This document shows, in pieces, positions 9,273-19,435 of a stretch of DNA of 64,000 nt. How positions within the stretch are numbered: the stretch's first letter is position 1; every line of letters starts with the position of its first letter. The position numbers and the translations under genes are program-made. This DNA is from Sinorhizobium meliloti 4H41. GTDB taxonomy: Bacteria; Pseudomonadota; Alphaproteobacteria; Rhizobiales; Rhizobiaceae. Below the pieces are notes generated by a model. That model had not been told where the DNA came from and did not search any database. It was given only the letters and a program-made list of their open reading frames with translations. Where the stretch lies: positions 1 through 64,000 of the forward strand of contig NZ_AQWP01000011.1 in assembly GCF_000375585.1 (NCBI RefSeq), given 5' to 3'.

Positions 9273-10151
9273 TCAGGCGTGGTCGCCCCGCACATCAAGT
9301 GCATCACGCAAACCATCTCCGATAAAGTTGAAGCTGGTGACGGCTATCGTGATCGCCGCGCCCGGAATAATGGCGAGCCAGGGTGCAGTTCCGAGATACT
9401 GCTGGGCGCCATTCAGCATGTTTCCCCAGCTCGGAAGCGGCGGCTGGATGCCGTAGCCCAGGAAGCTGATATAGGCCTCCATAAGAATTGCGCGGGCGAT
9501 CGTCAGGGTCGAGGCGACAATGATCGGGCCGATCGCGTTGGGTAGTATCTCACGGAACATGATATGCGTGCCGCTCAGTCCGAGCATCCGACCGGCCTGA
9601 ACAAATTCCCTTTCGCGGAGCGAGCGAACCTCCGTCTCGACGATACGGGCCACCTCCATCCAGCTGCTGGCGGCAATAACGACAGTAATCATGATAGCGC
9701 TTGGTTTGAGAGCCGCAGCAAGCGCAAGCACCAGAAAGATCGAAGGGAAAGCGAGGAAGCCGTCCACCGTGCGCATCAGCGCCGCCCCGATCCAGCCCCC
9801 GCGGTATCCCGCGATCACGCCGACGATCGTTCCGACCAGTGTCGACAAGAGCATTGCAGAAAAGCCGACGAGCAATGAAATACGGCCGGCCATGAACAGG
9901 CGCGCCGCCACATCCCGGCCCAAGGGATCGGTTCCGAGATAGTGATGGCCGGTGAACGGACCAGCGAAGCGCGCGCGCAAGTCGATATAGAGGGAGTCAT
10001 ATGGCAGCAGATAGGGACCAAGCACGCATGCGAGCGTCAGCACCACGATCATGGCGATGCCGAGCAGTGCGAGATGGTGGCTCATGAAGCGATGAGCGGC
10101 GCGGCTGTTCCACCACCGATCCGACCCTGGATTGACGACAATAGCGGTCAT
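9273..10151 (-). CDS. Dpp/Opp-type ABC importer permease (DppC-like)
   Basis: The 292-residue inner-membrane protein has an N-terminal membrane segment, the LGTDPLGRD motif near residue 95 that marks DppC/OppC proteins, and several further hydrophobic helices with the EAA cytoplasmic loop (EREFVQAGRMLG). AGGAGG lies 8 bp before the ATG. With the DppB-like partner it forms the channel of a peptide, opine or nickel-type importer. It is 31 bp downstream of that partner. The system belongs to the peptide/opine/nickel family, so the ligand could be a peptide or an amino-acid conjugate. Confidence 0.9.
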   Translation of the reverse strand: MTAIVVNPGSDRWWNSRAAHRFMSHHLALLGIAMIVVLTLACVLGPYLLPYDSLYIDLRARFAGPFTGHHYLGTDPLGRDVAARLFMAGRISLLVGFSAMLLSTLVGTIVGVIAGYRGGWIGAALMRTVDGFLAFPSIFLVLALAAALKPSAIMITVVIAASSWMEVARIVETEVRSLREREFVQAGRMLGLSGTHIMFREILPNAIGPIIVASTLTIARAILMEAYISFLGYGIQPPLPSWGNMLNGAQQYLGTAPWLAIIPGAAITIAVTSFNFIGDGLRDALDVRGDHA

Positions 10152-10182
10152 GACGAGTGCCTCCTGTTGGGCGGACTGGCGC

Positions 10183-11133
10183 TTAGCTCAATCGGATACG
10201 GGGATCGATGATCGCCACGGCTATGTCGGCGATCAGGTTGCTCAGCACCACCAAAATGGCCGAGAACATCAAGAGCCCCATCACGACCGGGTAGTCGCTA
10301 TATCCGAGACTATCAAGAAATAGCCGGCCCATGCCGGGCCAGGTAAACACGGTTTCGGTAACAAGCGCGCCGGTGAGGATGCTGGGCAGCTGCATGCCCG
10401 CAAGCGTGATCATGGGCAAGAGCGCGTTGCCGACGACATGCTTCATCAGAATCCTCCGCTCGCTCAAGCCCTTTGCCCGCGCAGTCTTGACGAATTCCTG
10501 GTTGATCGCGTCGAGCGTCGCCGTGCGCATGTAGCGGCTCCAGATGGCGATATGGACCAGGGCCAGTACGATGCTCGGCAGGATCAGGTGATGAAGATAG
10601 TTCAGCACCGAGCCGTCGCCGATCGTGTACATATTCCCGGCGGGAAGCCAGCCGAGCTGCAGGGAGAAGACATAGATGCCGATCAGCCCGAACCAGAAGG
10701 TCGGGATCGACAGTGCGACCATCGCGCCCACCGTAGCCAGGTAATCAAAGGCCGAATAGCGGTGGGTTGCGCCACGAATACCGATCCATGTTCCGATCGC
10801 TACGGCAATGACCGTCGACGAGCCCATCAACAATAGAGTCGCGGAAAGATGTCGGCCAATCACGCTGAGCACGCTCGCGCCGTCCCGGAAGGAGTGGCCC
10901 CAGTCGCCCTGCAAAAGGCGCCATGCCCAATCCAGATACTGCATCCAGAGCGGACGATTGAGCCCAAGCTGCTCCTTGAGACGGTCCAGATCTTCCTGGG
11001 TCATCCCGGGATCCAACCCGAATTGGGCCAAAGGTCCGCCGGGGATCAAGTTCAAAATCGTAAATCCAATGATCGAGACGATCACCAGGAGTACGAGGCT
11101 CTGTGAGAGCCGGTTGAGCAGGAAGCCGCGCAT
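10183..11133 (-). CDS. Dpp/Opp-type ABC importer permease (DppB-like)
   Basis: This 316-residue permease starts with a typical DppB/OppB first helix (LVLLVIVSIIGFTILNLIPG), then the periplasmic region with LGLNRPLW, and five more helices. The EAA loop reads VKTARAKGLSERRI. DppB proteins pair with DppC in the inner membrane. The gene lies between the solute-binding protein gene, 81 bp upstream, and the DppC-like gene. The C-terminal DPRIRLS is a hallmark of this permease group. Confidence 0.9.
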   Translation of the reverse strand: MRGFLLNRLSQSLVLLVIVSIIGFTILNLIPGGPLAQFGLDPGMTQEDLDRLKEQLGLNRPLWMQYLDWAWRLLQGDWGHSFRDGASVLSVIGRHLSATLLLMGSSTVIAVAIGTWIGIRGATHRYSAFDYLATVGAMVALSIPTFWFGLIGIYVFSLQLGWLPAGNMYTIGDGSVLNYLHHLILPSIVLALVHIAIWSRYMRTATLDAINQEFVKTARAKGLSERRILMKHVVGNALLPMITLAGMQLPSILTGALVTETVFTWPGMGRLFLDSLGYSDYPVVMGLLMFSAILVVLSNLIADIAVAIIDPRIRLS

Positions 11134-11214
11134 TCACTTATCCTCGCATGTCAGATGCCACGTCGGCTGGCCCGCCGCCCTGGTCCTGTTGAACCAAGGC
11201 GGCCGCCACGTTTA

Positions 11215-12885
11215 TCAAGCCTTCCAATGCCATGCCGCAGCGTGCCAAGACGCGGTGCGCGTATTGGCGTTGGGCTCGAAGCCCTGCAAACCATCCTTTC
11301 GGCCCATCACGTTGGTAGCGGCGTACAAAGGAAGGAATGGCAGATCCTGCCGAACAATTTCCTGGATGCGGTGGTAGATTGGACGACGGGCTTCAGGATC
11401 AAAAGTACGGGTGCCTTCGTCGAGCAACGCATCGACTTCAGGATTGGAGTACTGCGCTGTGTTCGAGCCTTTGCCGCCCTGGGCGCCGATGGCCTTGCTG
11501 TGAAGGCGATTGGTCGCATCAGGGTCAGCCGCGATAAGGTAGGTGACGCCGGCGATTGCCGAATCGAATTGCGACTTGAGCCAGAAGTCGCCCCACATTA
11601 CTGCAGACGGCATGTTGGATATGGTCATTTCGATGCCGATCTCGGCAAAGGTCTGCTGCAGGTATTGCTGAACCTGCTCACGCAGATTGTTACCCGCCGT
11701 TGTCGAGTTGGTGAATGAAAGGCGGACCCCGTCCTTCGCGCGGATTCCATCGGATCCCGGCACCCACCCAGCGTCGTCCAAGATCTTGCGTGCGCGGTCA
11801 AGGTTGAATTCCTGAGCAGGCAGGTTGGGATTGTAGTAGTAGGATTCCTGCGGCATGAAGGACTCGGTGAGCGTACCTACACCATAGTAGATACCATCGA
11901 TAATCGCTGTCCGGTCCAGTGCCGCATAGAGCGCCTGTCTTACCGCCGGGTCTTTGAACTGTGGCTTGCCGAGGTTGAGGTAAATCGACTCGAGCGATGC
12001 CCCTGTTTCGAGACTCACAACGCGCTCCGGCAGCTTGCTGGCCTCCTCGTAGTGATCGGCGGTGATATATGCCTGATCCACGAGGTCGATGTCGCCGCTC
12101 CTGAACTGGGTGTAGAGCACCGTCATATCGGGGACATATTTGAAGACGAGCCGCTCGAGATACGGGCCCTCGCCGAAATAGTCCTCATTGGCGACGAGCT
12201 CGATATGATCGCCGGCGACTCGCTGCGCCCACTTGAACGCACCGGTGCCGACGGGCGCCTGGCTGAAGGCCGTGGCATTGGGATCAGCCTCCTTCCCGAG
12301 AATATGTTTCGGCACTATGAAGGTCTCGGCGAGGAACGAGAGATAGGGGGCGAACACCTCCTCCATGCGCCAGGTGAGCTCCGTCGGCGAGACGACCGTG
12401 ATGTCGCGAACGAGCGCGTGTCCGCCCGTACGCCACGCGCGGAATTTGGGGTTGGTGATGAGCTCGATCGTGAACTTCACATCCTCGGCGGTGAACGACT
12501 GGCCGTCATGCCAGCGAACGTCGTCGCGCAGCCGAATGCGCCAGTTGAGGCCGTCCTCGGAAATGCCGCCGTTCTTCTGCGAGGGTACCTCGGCTGCAAG
12601 ATTAGGCTGGAGAACACCCTTGGCATCCATGCGGAACAGAGCGTCGAACACCGAGAAGTGCACGGCATCGTCGACTTCGATATGCGCCATCAACGGATGA
12701 AAAACCGTGGGCTCCTGCGAAAGCCCGACGACGACGCGCCCGGTCGGCTTGGTAGGGGCGGTCTGGCCCAAGGCCGGCGACACCAGGAGGTTTGGCGCCA
12801 CAAGGCCTGCGAGTCCTCCGGCTGCCATCAGGCGCAGGGTCTCGCGCCTCGAATAGGTCTGTTTAGTCGTTTCAACCTTGGTCAT
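11215..12885 (-). CDS. ABC importer solute-binding protein, family 5 (DppA/OppA type)
   Basis: The 556-residue protein begins with a Tat-like signal (SRRETLRLMAAGGLAGL, residues 11-27), followed by a signal cleavage region near VSPALGQ, so it is exported to the periplasm. The body matches the SBP family 5: a WRIRLRDDVRWHDG segment near residue 130 and VGTGAFKW near residue 217. Such proteins capture peptides, opines or similar molecules for the Dpp-type permease. GGAGGAG precedes the ATG. Its position between the ATPase and permease genes shows one import operon. Confidence 0.9.
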   Translation of the reverse strand: MTKVETTKQTYSRRETLRLMAAGGLAGLVAPNLLVSPALGQTAPTKPTGRVVVGLSQEPTVFHPLMAHIEVDDAVHFSVFDALFRMDAKGVLQPNLAAEVPSQKNGGISEDGLNWRIRLRDDVRWHDGQSFTAEDVKFTIELITNPKFRAWRTGGHALVRDITVVSPTELTWRMEEVFAPYLSFLAETFIVPKHILGKEADPNATAFSQAPVGTGAFKWAQRVAGDHIELVANEDYFGEGPYLERLVFKYVPDMTVLYTQFRSGDIDLVDQAYITADHYEEASKLPERVVSLETGASLESIYLNLGKPQFKDPAVRQALYAALDRTAIIDGIYYGVGTLTESFMPQESYYYNPNLPAQEFNLDRARKILDDAGWVPGSDGIRAKDGVRLSFTNSTTAGNNLREQVQQYLQQTFAEIGIEMTISNMPSAVMWGDFWLKSQFDSAIAGVTYLIAADPDATNRLHSKAIGAQGGKGSNTAQYSNPEVDALLDEGTRTFDPEARRPIYHRIQEIVRQDLPFLPLYAATNVMGRKDGLQGFEPNANTRTASWHAAAWHWKA

Positions 12886-12922
12886 GATGTCTCCTCCCTA
12901 GTGGACATGATTCGAGTGGCAG

Positions 12923-14587
12923 TCAGGAATTGGCGGCGGTAGCCGGGGCGGTATTCAGCCGCTCTCCGGGAATGGCTGCGACCAACTCGCGCGTGTAGGC
13001 GGATTGCGGATTGATGAATATCTGCGAAGGCGGGCCGCGCTCGACGATCCGGCCCTTCTGCATTACTGCGATCTCATCAGAAATCTGGCTTGCCACCCGC
13101 AGATCGTGGGTGATGAAGATCATGGCGACGCCCGTTTCGCGCTGGATTTGGTCCAGAAGTTTAAGGATCTGGGCCTGGATCGACACATCGAGGGCAGATA
13201 CGGCCTCGTCGGCGATGAGAAGCGTCGGCTTGAACATCAATGCCCGCGCTATACCGATGCGCTGGCGCTGCCCACCGGAGAATTCGTGCGGATAGCGACC
13301 GAAGGCACCTGCATCGAGTCCCACATGGGACAGCAGCGCCCTCGCCTCTTCCCGCGCCTTCCCATAGGGCATCCCGTGGGCCACTGGGCCGACAGTCAGA
13401 ATCTGCCCGATCGTCGAACGCGGATTCAAGGACGCGAACGGATCCTGGAAGATCATCTGGATCCGCGGCCGCAAGGGGCGGAAAGCCACTTCGGACAGCT
13501 TAGCGATGTCGTGGCCGTCAAACAGTATCCGTCCGCCGTCACTGTCCATCAGCTTGATCAGCAACCTCCCGAGCGAGGACTTGCCCGAGCCGCTCTCTCC
13601 GACAATCCCCAGTGTGCGGCCAGGCGCCAGGTCGAACGATACATCGTTCACGGCGGTAACGATCCGCTTCTTGCCGAAAAACACACCGCTGCTTCGATAT
13701 GTCTTGACCAGACCTTCGACCTTCATGATTGGCTTGGCGGGAGCGGCCTCTTCATGTGTGCGATCCCTGCCGCTGAGGTGGGGGACAGCTGCAACCAAGC
13801 GCTGCGTATAGGGATGGCGGGGTGCCTTCAGCACCTGTTCCGCTGTGCCCTGTTCGACGATGTGGCCCTTTTCCATTACGACCACGCTGTCGGCGATCTC
13901 CGCGACAACCCCAAAATCGTGTGTGATGAACATCACACTCATGCCCTTGCGCTGCTGGATGTCGCGGATCAGCTTCAGGATCTGGGCTTGGGTGGTTACA
14001 TCGAGGGCCGTCGTCGGCTCGTCCGCGATCAGGATCTTGGGCTCGAGTGCCAAAGCCATTGCGATCATCACGCGCTGGCGCTGCCCACCCGACAGCCGGA
14101 AGGGGTACTGGTGGTACGTCAATTCGGGATCCGGCAATCCCACTTCAGTCAGAAGTTCAAGAGCACGGCTCCGGCGCGATGCCGGTGTTCCGACATTGTG
14201 CGCCGCCATGACTTCTGTGACCTGCTCACCGACTGTCATCAGCGGGTTCAGCGCCGACAGCGGATCCTGGAAGATCATCGAAACGACGCGACCGCGCAGG
14301 TCCCTGAGCTGTTCAGGGGAAGCGCCCACAATGGCGGTGCCTTCGAGATGGATCGTGCCTGACGATACCGGTATCACCTTCGGCAGCAGGCCCATGATCG
14401 TGTTGGCGGTCACTGACTTGCCCGAGCCGGACTCGCCGATGATACACAAGATCTCTCCGCGCTTTAAATTGAACGAGATATTCTCGACAGCGAATGCCCG
14501 CTCCATCCCTTTCGGAAGGCTGATACTCAGGCCGCGCACGGAAAGCGCCACCTCGTTCGCGCCCAAAGTCTGGATGTTGGCGGTCAT
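12923..14587 (-). CDS. Duplicated ABC ATPase of a Dpp-type importer (DppD-DppF fusion)
   Basis: I chose the ATG at 14585-14587 because AGGAGG lies 9 bp upstream; it gives 554 residues. The protein holds two full ATPase domains. The first has Walker A GESGSGKSV near residue 47, LSGGQRQR and LIADEPTTALD. The second has GESGSGKSSLG, FSGGQRQR and LIADEAVSALD. The Glu after the second Walker B Asp is shared by most members. Each half ends with the oligopeptide-transporter C-terminal region. This fused form, found in GsiA-like systems, powers uptake and replaces separate DppD and DppF. It is the first gene of the leftward importer operon. Confidence 0.9.
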   Translation of the reverse strand: MTANIQTLGANEVALSVRGLSISLPKGMERAFAVENISFNLKRGEILCIIGESGSGKSVTANTIMGLLPKVIPVSSGTIHLEGTAIVGASPEQLRDLRGRVVSMIFQDPLSALNPLMTVGEQVTEVMAAHNVGTPASRRSRALELLTEVGLPDPELTYHQYPFRLSGGQRQRVMIAMALALEPKILIADEPTTALDVTTQAQILKLIRDIQQRKGMSVMFITHDFGVVAEIADSVVVMEKGHIVEQGTAEQVLKAPRHPYTQRLVAAVPHLSGRDRTHEEAAPAKPIMKVEGLVKTYRSSGVFFGKKRIVTAVNDVSFDLAPGRTLGIVGESGSGKSSLGRLLIKLMDSDGGRILFDGHDIAKLSEVAFRPLRPRIQMIFQDPFASLNPRSTIGQILTVGPVAHGMPYGKAREEARALLSHVGLDAGAFGRYPHEFSGGQRQRIGIARALMFKPTLLIADEAVSALDVSIQAQILKLLDQIQRETGVAMIFITHDLRVASQISDEIAVMQKGRIVERGPPSQIFINPQSAYTRELVAAIPGERLNTAPATAANS

Positions 14588-15458
14588 CGAGTTGTCCTCC
14601 TGTTCACCGCAGACGCTGCGGCCGTGTAACGTCCCTCGGGGGAACGGCATATGCTCTAGTTATCCATGCACCGACTCAGACTGCCGATTTTCTTACCGAT
14701 GCATGCACGATGCGTCAGATGGAGCAGCGGCACCGCGTCTCCTCCAGGCGTGAAGCCGTTGGTCGTCACTACATTTTTGGTCGCGGTGTTGGCGTGACTT
14801 GCAAAGTAATCGCCGCTTGGGCGGGCTGCTCTGCGGTCACACCACATGCCACGGACTGATGAGAGTAGTATCGACTTCTGCTGCCGAAGGAGTCACCGAA
14901 TTACGCGGCCGCAACAGCATGAAATTCCAAAATGGTCGGCGCCTTCAGCACATTCTCGAGCCTTATTCGCCAGCTTCCTGTGCACCACGGAATTCCACGC
15001 CTGCACTGTGGCGTTTGCGTAACCATCTGCCAACACATGATAGTTCGGCGATTACGCGGTTTTCGAACAATGCCGGATAGCTGCCTGGAACGAAGAGCCG
15101 GAAAACGCACCCGACGGCACGATCTCAGGCCACTTGTGGGCTTGGCCCTTCCCCCCAGGCAAGGGCCCGCTGGTGAGGGGCCTGTATCTATCTCGACGTG
15201 CTTCTGAGCATCCCATTGGCTGCCTTTGTCCTACGCAATGTTGTGCCGTTCCCCTTAGGGTGCTATCGGAACTCGGTGTAACCGCAGGGTCTCATGCTGC
15301 CGTACCTTCAATTTCGGCGGAAGATTTCGAATTGGCACCGCTAATCAGTCAAAGATGCCGATCTTCGTATGCCAGTATGAACCTCGTGATGCAAAGCGGG
15401 CGACCAATATCTTAGCGGCCGTCTTTGCTGGACCGGCGAACGGAGCAAAAAAGATCCT
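14588..15458. other. Long intergenic region between divergent genes
   Basis: These 871 bases separate the leftward importer operon from a rightward acetyltransferase gene. Short open frames exist on both strands but none shows a recognisable motif or a good ribosome site. The segment must hold at least the importer promoter. I could not recognise an operator or a decayed gene. Confidence 0.5.
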
Positions 15459-16334
15459 ATGCCAAAGTCAGTGCGGCTCAAGTCATTCGAATTGGTTGCC
15501 CGAGACATCAATGAAGTAGATGTCGAATCGCTCCATGCCTTGACGGTTGCGGTCGGCTGGCCTCATCGGCCCAAAGACTGGGATTGGTTGAGGAAGTTGG
15601 GTCGGGGCTTCGCGGTCGTGGATGGCATCGGTCGGGTGTTCGGGAGCGCGATGTGGTTTCCTTATGGCGAAGACTTTGCCACGATAGGCTTGGTAATCAC
15701 CACACCGCGCGCGCAGGCGCAGGGCAACGGCCGCTGGCTCATGGAGCAAGTCTTCGAGCAATGCCGCGGTCGCGATCTGGGTCTCAACTCTACCCGAGCT
15801 TCGCACAACCTCTATGTCTCCCTCGGCTTCAGGAACGAAGCCACTGTCTGCATGTATCAGGGGCTAATCGCGGACTCGCTTCCCAATTTGCCAGCGCTCA
15901 AAGGTGAACTGATCGAACCGCCGGCGGACGCCCTCGAGGAGATTATTGAGCTAGACACGCAAGCATTTGGATCCAGACGTGAGGAATTGATCAAGGCGCT
16001 CGAACCGATTTCGACCATCCGCGTTCTAAGCCGCGGCGGGCGGATCGTGGGGTATTCGATGTGCAGGGAATTCGGGCGCGGCCACGTGGTTGGTCCCGTG
16101 GTTGCAATGAATGACGAGGATGCGCTCCATCTCACCGCCGCCCACCTCAAAGATTTAAAGGGACAGTTCGCGCGTGTCGACACGCGAGAGACAGGGCCCG
16201 TCGCCGACTTCCTCCAGGCATGCAATCTACGAGTGGCGGAAAGGGTTACGACAATGTCGAAGGGGCGGGTGCTGCTTAACCGGGAGCCCGGGCAGCCTTG
16301 GATCTATGGTTTGGCTGGTCATGCACTTGGATAG
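15459..16334 (+). CDS. Two-domain GNAT N-acetyltransferase
   Basis: The 291-residue protein shows an N-terminal GNAT fold with the acetyl-CoA loop RAQAQGNGRWLM near residue 87. A second acetyltransferase-like half follows, with a weaker pattern around residues 150-275 including VGPVVAMNDEDALHL. This layout resembles bacterial two-domain GNATs of unknown substrate. The gene lies alone between the importer operon and a FAD oxidase. Its ribosome site is weak, with GGAG rather far from the ATG, so the exact start is moderately sure. It may acetylate an amine or amino acid handled by neighbouring enzymes. Confidence 0.75.
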   Translation: MPKSVRLKSFELVARDINEVDVESLHALTVAVGWPHRPKDWDWLRKLGRGFAVVDGIGRVFGSAMWFPYGEDFATIGLVITTPRAQAQGNGRWLMEQVFEQCRGRDLGLNSTRASHNLYVSLGFRNEATVCMYQGLIADSLPNLPALKGELIEPPADALEEIIELDTQAFGSRREELIKALEPISTIRVLSRGGRIVGYSMCREFGRGHVVGPVVAMNDEDALHLTAAHLKDLKGQFARVDTRETGPVADFLQACNLRVAERVTTMSKGRVLLNREPGQPWIYGLAGHALG

Positions 16335-16536
16335 GTCGCCGAAGATCCTCTAGGCACACAAGCCTCTCTCATAGTGTGGCCCGTTTAAGACGTTCTCAAT
16401 TGAGTTCTCGCTGATCATCCCTGTCTCGAGACGCGATCTGGGGTCGCGTCCCTGTGCCTATGAGCGAAATGTCCCGCTCGCAACGCTGCGCTCCCGCCGG
16501 AGACCTGCGAAAGTTCGAAAATGCAAAGGAATTACC

Positions 16537-17871
16537 ATGCCCGTCGACGTTCAGAAAGTAGCTGACAGCGCCTCTTTCCCCTCTCAGGTCGATGTCGTCG
16601 TGATTGGGGCTGGGATCGTCGGCACCTGCACTGCTTATGAACTCTCCCGCAAGGGTGTATCCGTCGCCCTTCTCGAAAAGGGCATCGTCGCTGGCGAGCA
16701 ATCAAGTCGCAACTGGGGATGGGTCCGCCAGCAAAACCGGGACATCCATGAGCTGGCTCTTGCAATGTACAGTTTGCGGCGCTGGGAGGAACTAGGTTCC
16801 GAGATCGGCCGCGATCTTGGGTTCCGTCGGAGCGGGATCCTTTACTGCACAAAGAACGAGGCAGATGTCGCTCGATGGGCAAAGTGGGGCGAGACCGCAC
16901 GCCTTCAGGGTTTCCACAGTCAGATCCTCACCGCATCCGAGGCTAACGAGCGGGCTTCCGGCGGTACGTCGTCCTGGATCGGTGGAGTCTGGTCTCCGAG
17001 CGATGGGCGGGCTGAGCCCAGCCTCGCGGTACCCGCCATCGCGGAGGCGGCGAAGGCAAATGGCGTGTCGCTTCATCAGAACTGCGCCGTTCGCGGGCTG
17101 GAAATTTCCAATGGCAGGGTCGCGGGGGTGTGGACTGAGCGCGGACTTGTCAAAGCGAGCACCGTCGTTTGCGCCGGTGGAGCGTGGGCCTCCCGCTTTT
17201 CTCATCGCTATGGTATCGACCTTCCGGTCGCCAACATTGGCGGAACTGCGATTAAGACTACCCCGGCACCGGAAGTGGTTCAAGCAGGATGCCTGTCGGT
17301 TTCGAACGTTGTGTTGCGGCGTCGCATCGACGGCAGCTACACGGTGGCGGTCCCAGGGCATGGTACGCTGGACATCACGCCGAGGGGAATGCGATACGCT
17401 CTCAAATTCTACGAGATGTATCGCAGCAAGATCGGCAAGAAGCTCAAATACCGCCTCAACGGCAGCTTCTGGAAGGGCCCCGATGCATCTGGCGGCTGGG
17501 AGAACGATGAGATCTCGCCGTTTGAAAAGAACCGCATTCTTGACCCGGCGCCCGACGCCGAGCTCATCAAGCTTGCCGTGAAGAATCTCGAAAACGAGTA
17601 CCCGGCATTGAAGGGTATCGGAGTCGACCGTGCGTGGGGTGGGCTCATCGATACCTCCCCGGACCTCGTCCCGGTCATTTCGACGGTGGAGCAGCTGCCC
17701 GGCTACGTGATAGCCGCGGGATTCAGTGGTCACGGATTCGCAATCGGCCCCGGCGCCGGCCGCCTGGTCAGCGAGATCGTGATGAACGAAACGCCGATCA
17801 CAGACATCTCGCCCTATCGGCTAAGCCGCTTCACAGATGGTTCAGCGATCCGGCGTCCCGAAATGATGTAA
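16537..17871 (+). CDS. DAO-type FAD-dependent oxidoreductase
   Basis: The 444-residue protein has the FAD motif VVVIGAGIVGTCTAYEL starting near residue 20 and the segment EQSSRNWGWVRQQNRD near residue 52, shared with the oxidase encoded at 18092-19414. The C-terminal GFSGHGFAIGPGAGR is the second FAD contact region of D-amino-acid dehydrogenase/oxidase enzymes. AAGGAA precedes the ATG. Members oxidise D- or N-methyl amino acids to imines. It converges with its paralogue, with about 220 bp between them, and has no operon partner. Confidence 0.85.
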   Translation: MPVDVQKVADSASFPSQVDVVVIGAGIVGTCTAYELSRKGVSVALLEKGIVAGEQSSRNWGWVRQQNRDIHELALAMYSLRRWEELGSEIGRDLGFRRSGILYCTKNEADVARWAKWGETARLQGFHSQILTASEANERASGGTSSWIGGVWSPSDGRAEPSLAVPAIAEAAKANGVSLHQNCAVRGLEISNGRVAGVWTERGLVKASTVVCAGGAWASRFSHRYGIDLPVANIGGTAIKTTPAPEVVQAGCLSVSNVVLRRRIDGSYTVAVPGHGTLDITPRGMRYALKFYEMYRSKIGKKLKYRLNGSFWKGPDASGGWENDEISPFEKNRILDPAPDAELIKLAVKNLENEYPALKGIGVDRAWGGLIDTSPDLVPVISTVEQLPGYVIAAGFSGHGFAIGPGAGRLVSEIVMNETPITDISPYRLSRFTDGSAIRRPEMM

Positions 17872-18091
17872 GCTGCAAGCGCGGTAGCGACACAAGTCGT
17901 TCGATGTGAACGCTGTTTCGCGTTGTTTCCTGCCGCGCGTCGTCCGCCAGTCTACCTTTCTGGCGCTGCCAGCGACCCAGCCCTGGCCAAAGCGATGAGG
18001 CGTCCTGTTCGTGCCAATAGGGGATCTTCAGGACCTTGCCACACTTCGACACGCATCGGCGGCCGGCTATCTCCCCGGCTCTCGCTTCAAT

Positions 18092-19414
18092 TTAGATCCC
18101 GCCCACTTCCACTTTCGAGCCATCGAAGAAGCGCGACAGACGGAAGGGAGTCGGATCCACACAAGGTCTGGCATTGGAAACCAGATCGGCCGCCAAGCGA
18201 CCGACACCCGGTCCAATACCGAAACCATGACCGGAGCCGCCGGCGGCTAAATAGAGGCCGGTCACGTGAGCGGCCGGCGAGATGACCGGCACCGCGTCCG
18301 GTGTACAGTCCACATAAGCGCCCCAGCTGTCGGCAACTTCGATGCCCGCCAGAGCAGGGAATTGTTCCCTGACGCCTTTCAAAATAGCGGCAACAGTTCG
18401 GCGGCTCGGCGTCGGATCAAGAACGCGTATGCGCTCAAAGGGCGACAGCTTGTCGCGATTCCAACTTGCAAATGCTTCCGGCCCTCTGAACATGGACGCG
18501 CCGATGCCGATCTGAACCGCCTTCAGTCGCTTCAGGAACATAGGCATGAACCAGCGTGCGTAGCGAAAGCCCTGTGGCGTGACGTCAAGTGTCGCCCTGC
18601 CGCTTATTGCAAGCGTATAGCTGCCATCCAACCTGCGGGTCAGCGAACATTCCGGCGTGTAGATCGCCTCGCCGACATCGACCGTCGGCCGCGTACGAAG
18701 CGCTGTCTGGCGGACGCTCGCCTGTGGAAACTCAACTCCATATTGGCGGCAGAACAGGGACGTCCATGCCCCGCCGGCGCTCAGAACAGCTTGTGTTTTG
18801 ATGAACCCCTTCTCGGTCAACACCCCTGCAACCGCCCCATTGACGATGTCGAGACTACGCGCAGCACATTCCTGATGGATCGTCGCCCCAAACTTGCGAG
18901 CGCCCTCGGCGATTGTCGGCGCCGCTATGGCCGGTTCGGCCTTTCCGTCATCGATAGAGTGAACGCCGCCGACCCAGCGGCGGCCATGAGCCGGAACTTT
19001 CTCGTGCGCCTCTTTGGGGCTCAGCATCTTGGTGTCGACGTCGAACTGGCGGGCAGTCTCCAACCACTGTTCCCATTCAGCCAGCTGCTGAGGGTTGTCC
19101 GTCGCATAATATAGCCCACACCGGCGGAATCCGGGATCCTCACCGATTTTGGTCTTGAACTCGTCCCATACCTTCAAGGATATTCCGGAAAGCGGAAGTT
19201 CACGCTCATCGCGGTTCTGTCGGCGGCACCAGCCCCAGTTGCGACTGGACTGTTCGGCCCCGACAAAGCCCTTCTCGACAAGAGCGACGGAGAGCCCGCG
19301 CTCCGCGAGCGAAAATGCTGCCGACGCGCCAATGATCCCACCACCAATGACGACGACGTCAGCCTTCGCGGGCAGCTCTTGGTCGCTCTGTATTCGTTTG
19401 AGAAGTGGAGACAT
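18092..19414 (-). CDS. DAO-type FAD-dependent oxidoreductase, last gene of a D-amino-acid operon
   Basis: The 440-residue enzyme has the N-terminal FAD motif VVVIGGGIIGASAAFSL and the shared EQSSRNWGWCRRQNRD segment, so it is a paralogue of the oxidase at 16537-17871. The C-terminal GGSGHGFGIGPGVGR is the second FAD contact region. It starts 21 bp after the RidA gene stops, which makes cotranscription very likely. Oxidation of an amino acid would give a reactive imine, the class of compound that RidA hydrolyses. The substrate is not known; a D-amino acid fits the D-threonine-aldolase-like first gene. Confidence 0.85.
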   Translation of the reverse strand: MSPLLKRIQSDQELPAKADVVVIGGGIIGASAAFSLAERGLSVALVEKGFVGAEQSSRNWGWCRRQNRDERELPLSGISLKVWDEFKTKIGEDPGFRRCGLYYATDNPQQLAEWEQWLETARQFDVDTKMLSPKEAHEKVPAHGRRWVGGVHSIDDGKAEPAIAAPTIAEGARKFGATIHQECAARSLDIVNGAVAGVLTEKGFIKTQAVLSAGGAWTSLFCRQYGVEFPQASVRQTALRTRPTVDVGEAIYTPECSLTRRLDGSYTLAISGRATLDVTPQGFRYARWFMPMFLKRLKAVQIGIGASMFRGPEAFASWNRDKLSPFERIRVLDPTPSRRTVAAILKGVREQFPALAGIEVADSWGAYVDCTPDAVPVISPAAHVTGLYLAAGGSGHGFGIGPGVGRLAADLVSNARPCVDPTPFRLSRFFDGSKVEVGGI

Positions 19415-19435
19415 AGAGGCAGACCTAGTTTTTGC

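Noticed and set aside
14656..15207. Short open frames in the long intergenic region upstream of the acetyltransferase gene
   Set aside because: None has a good ribosome site, a family motif, or coding-like composition over its length, and they overlap on both strands.
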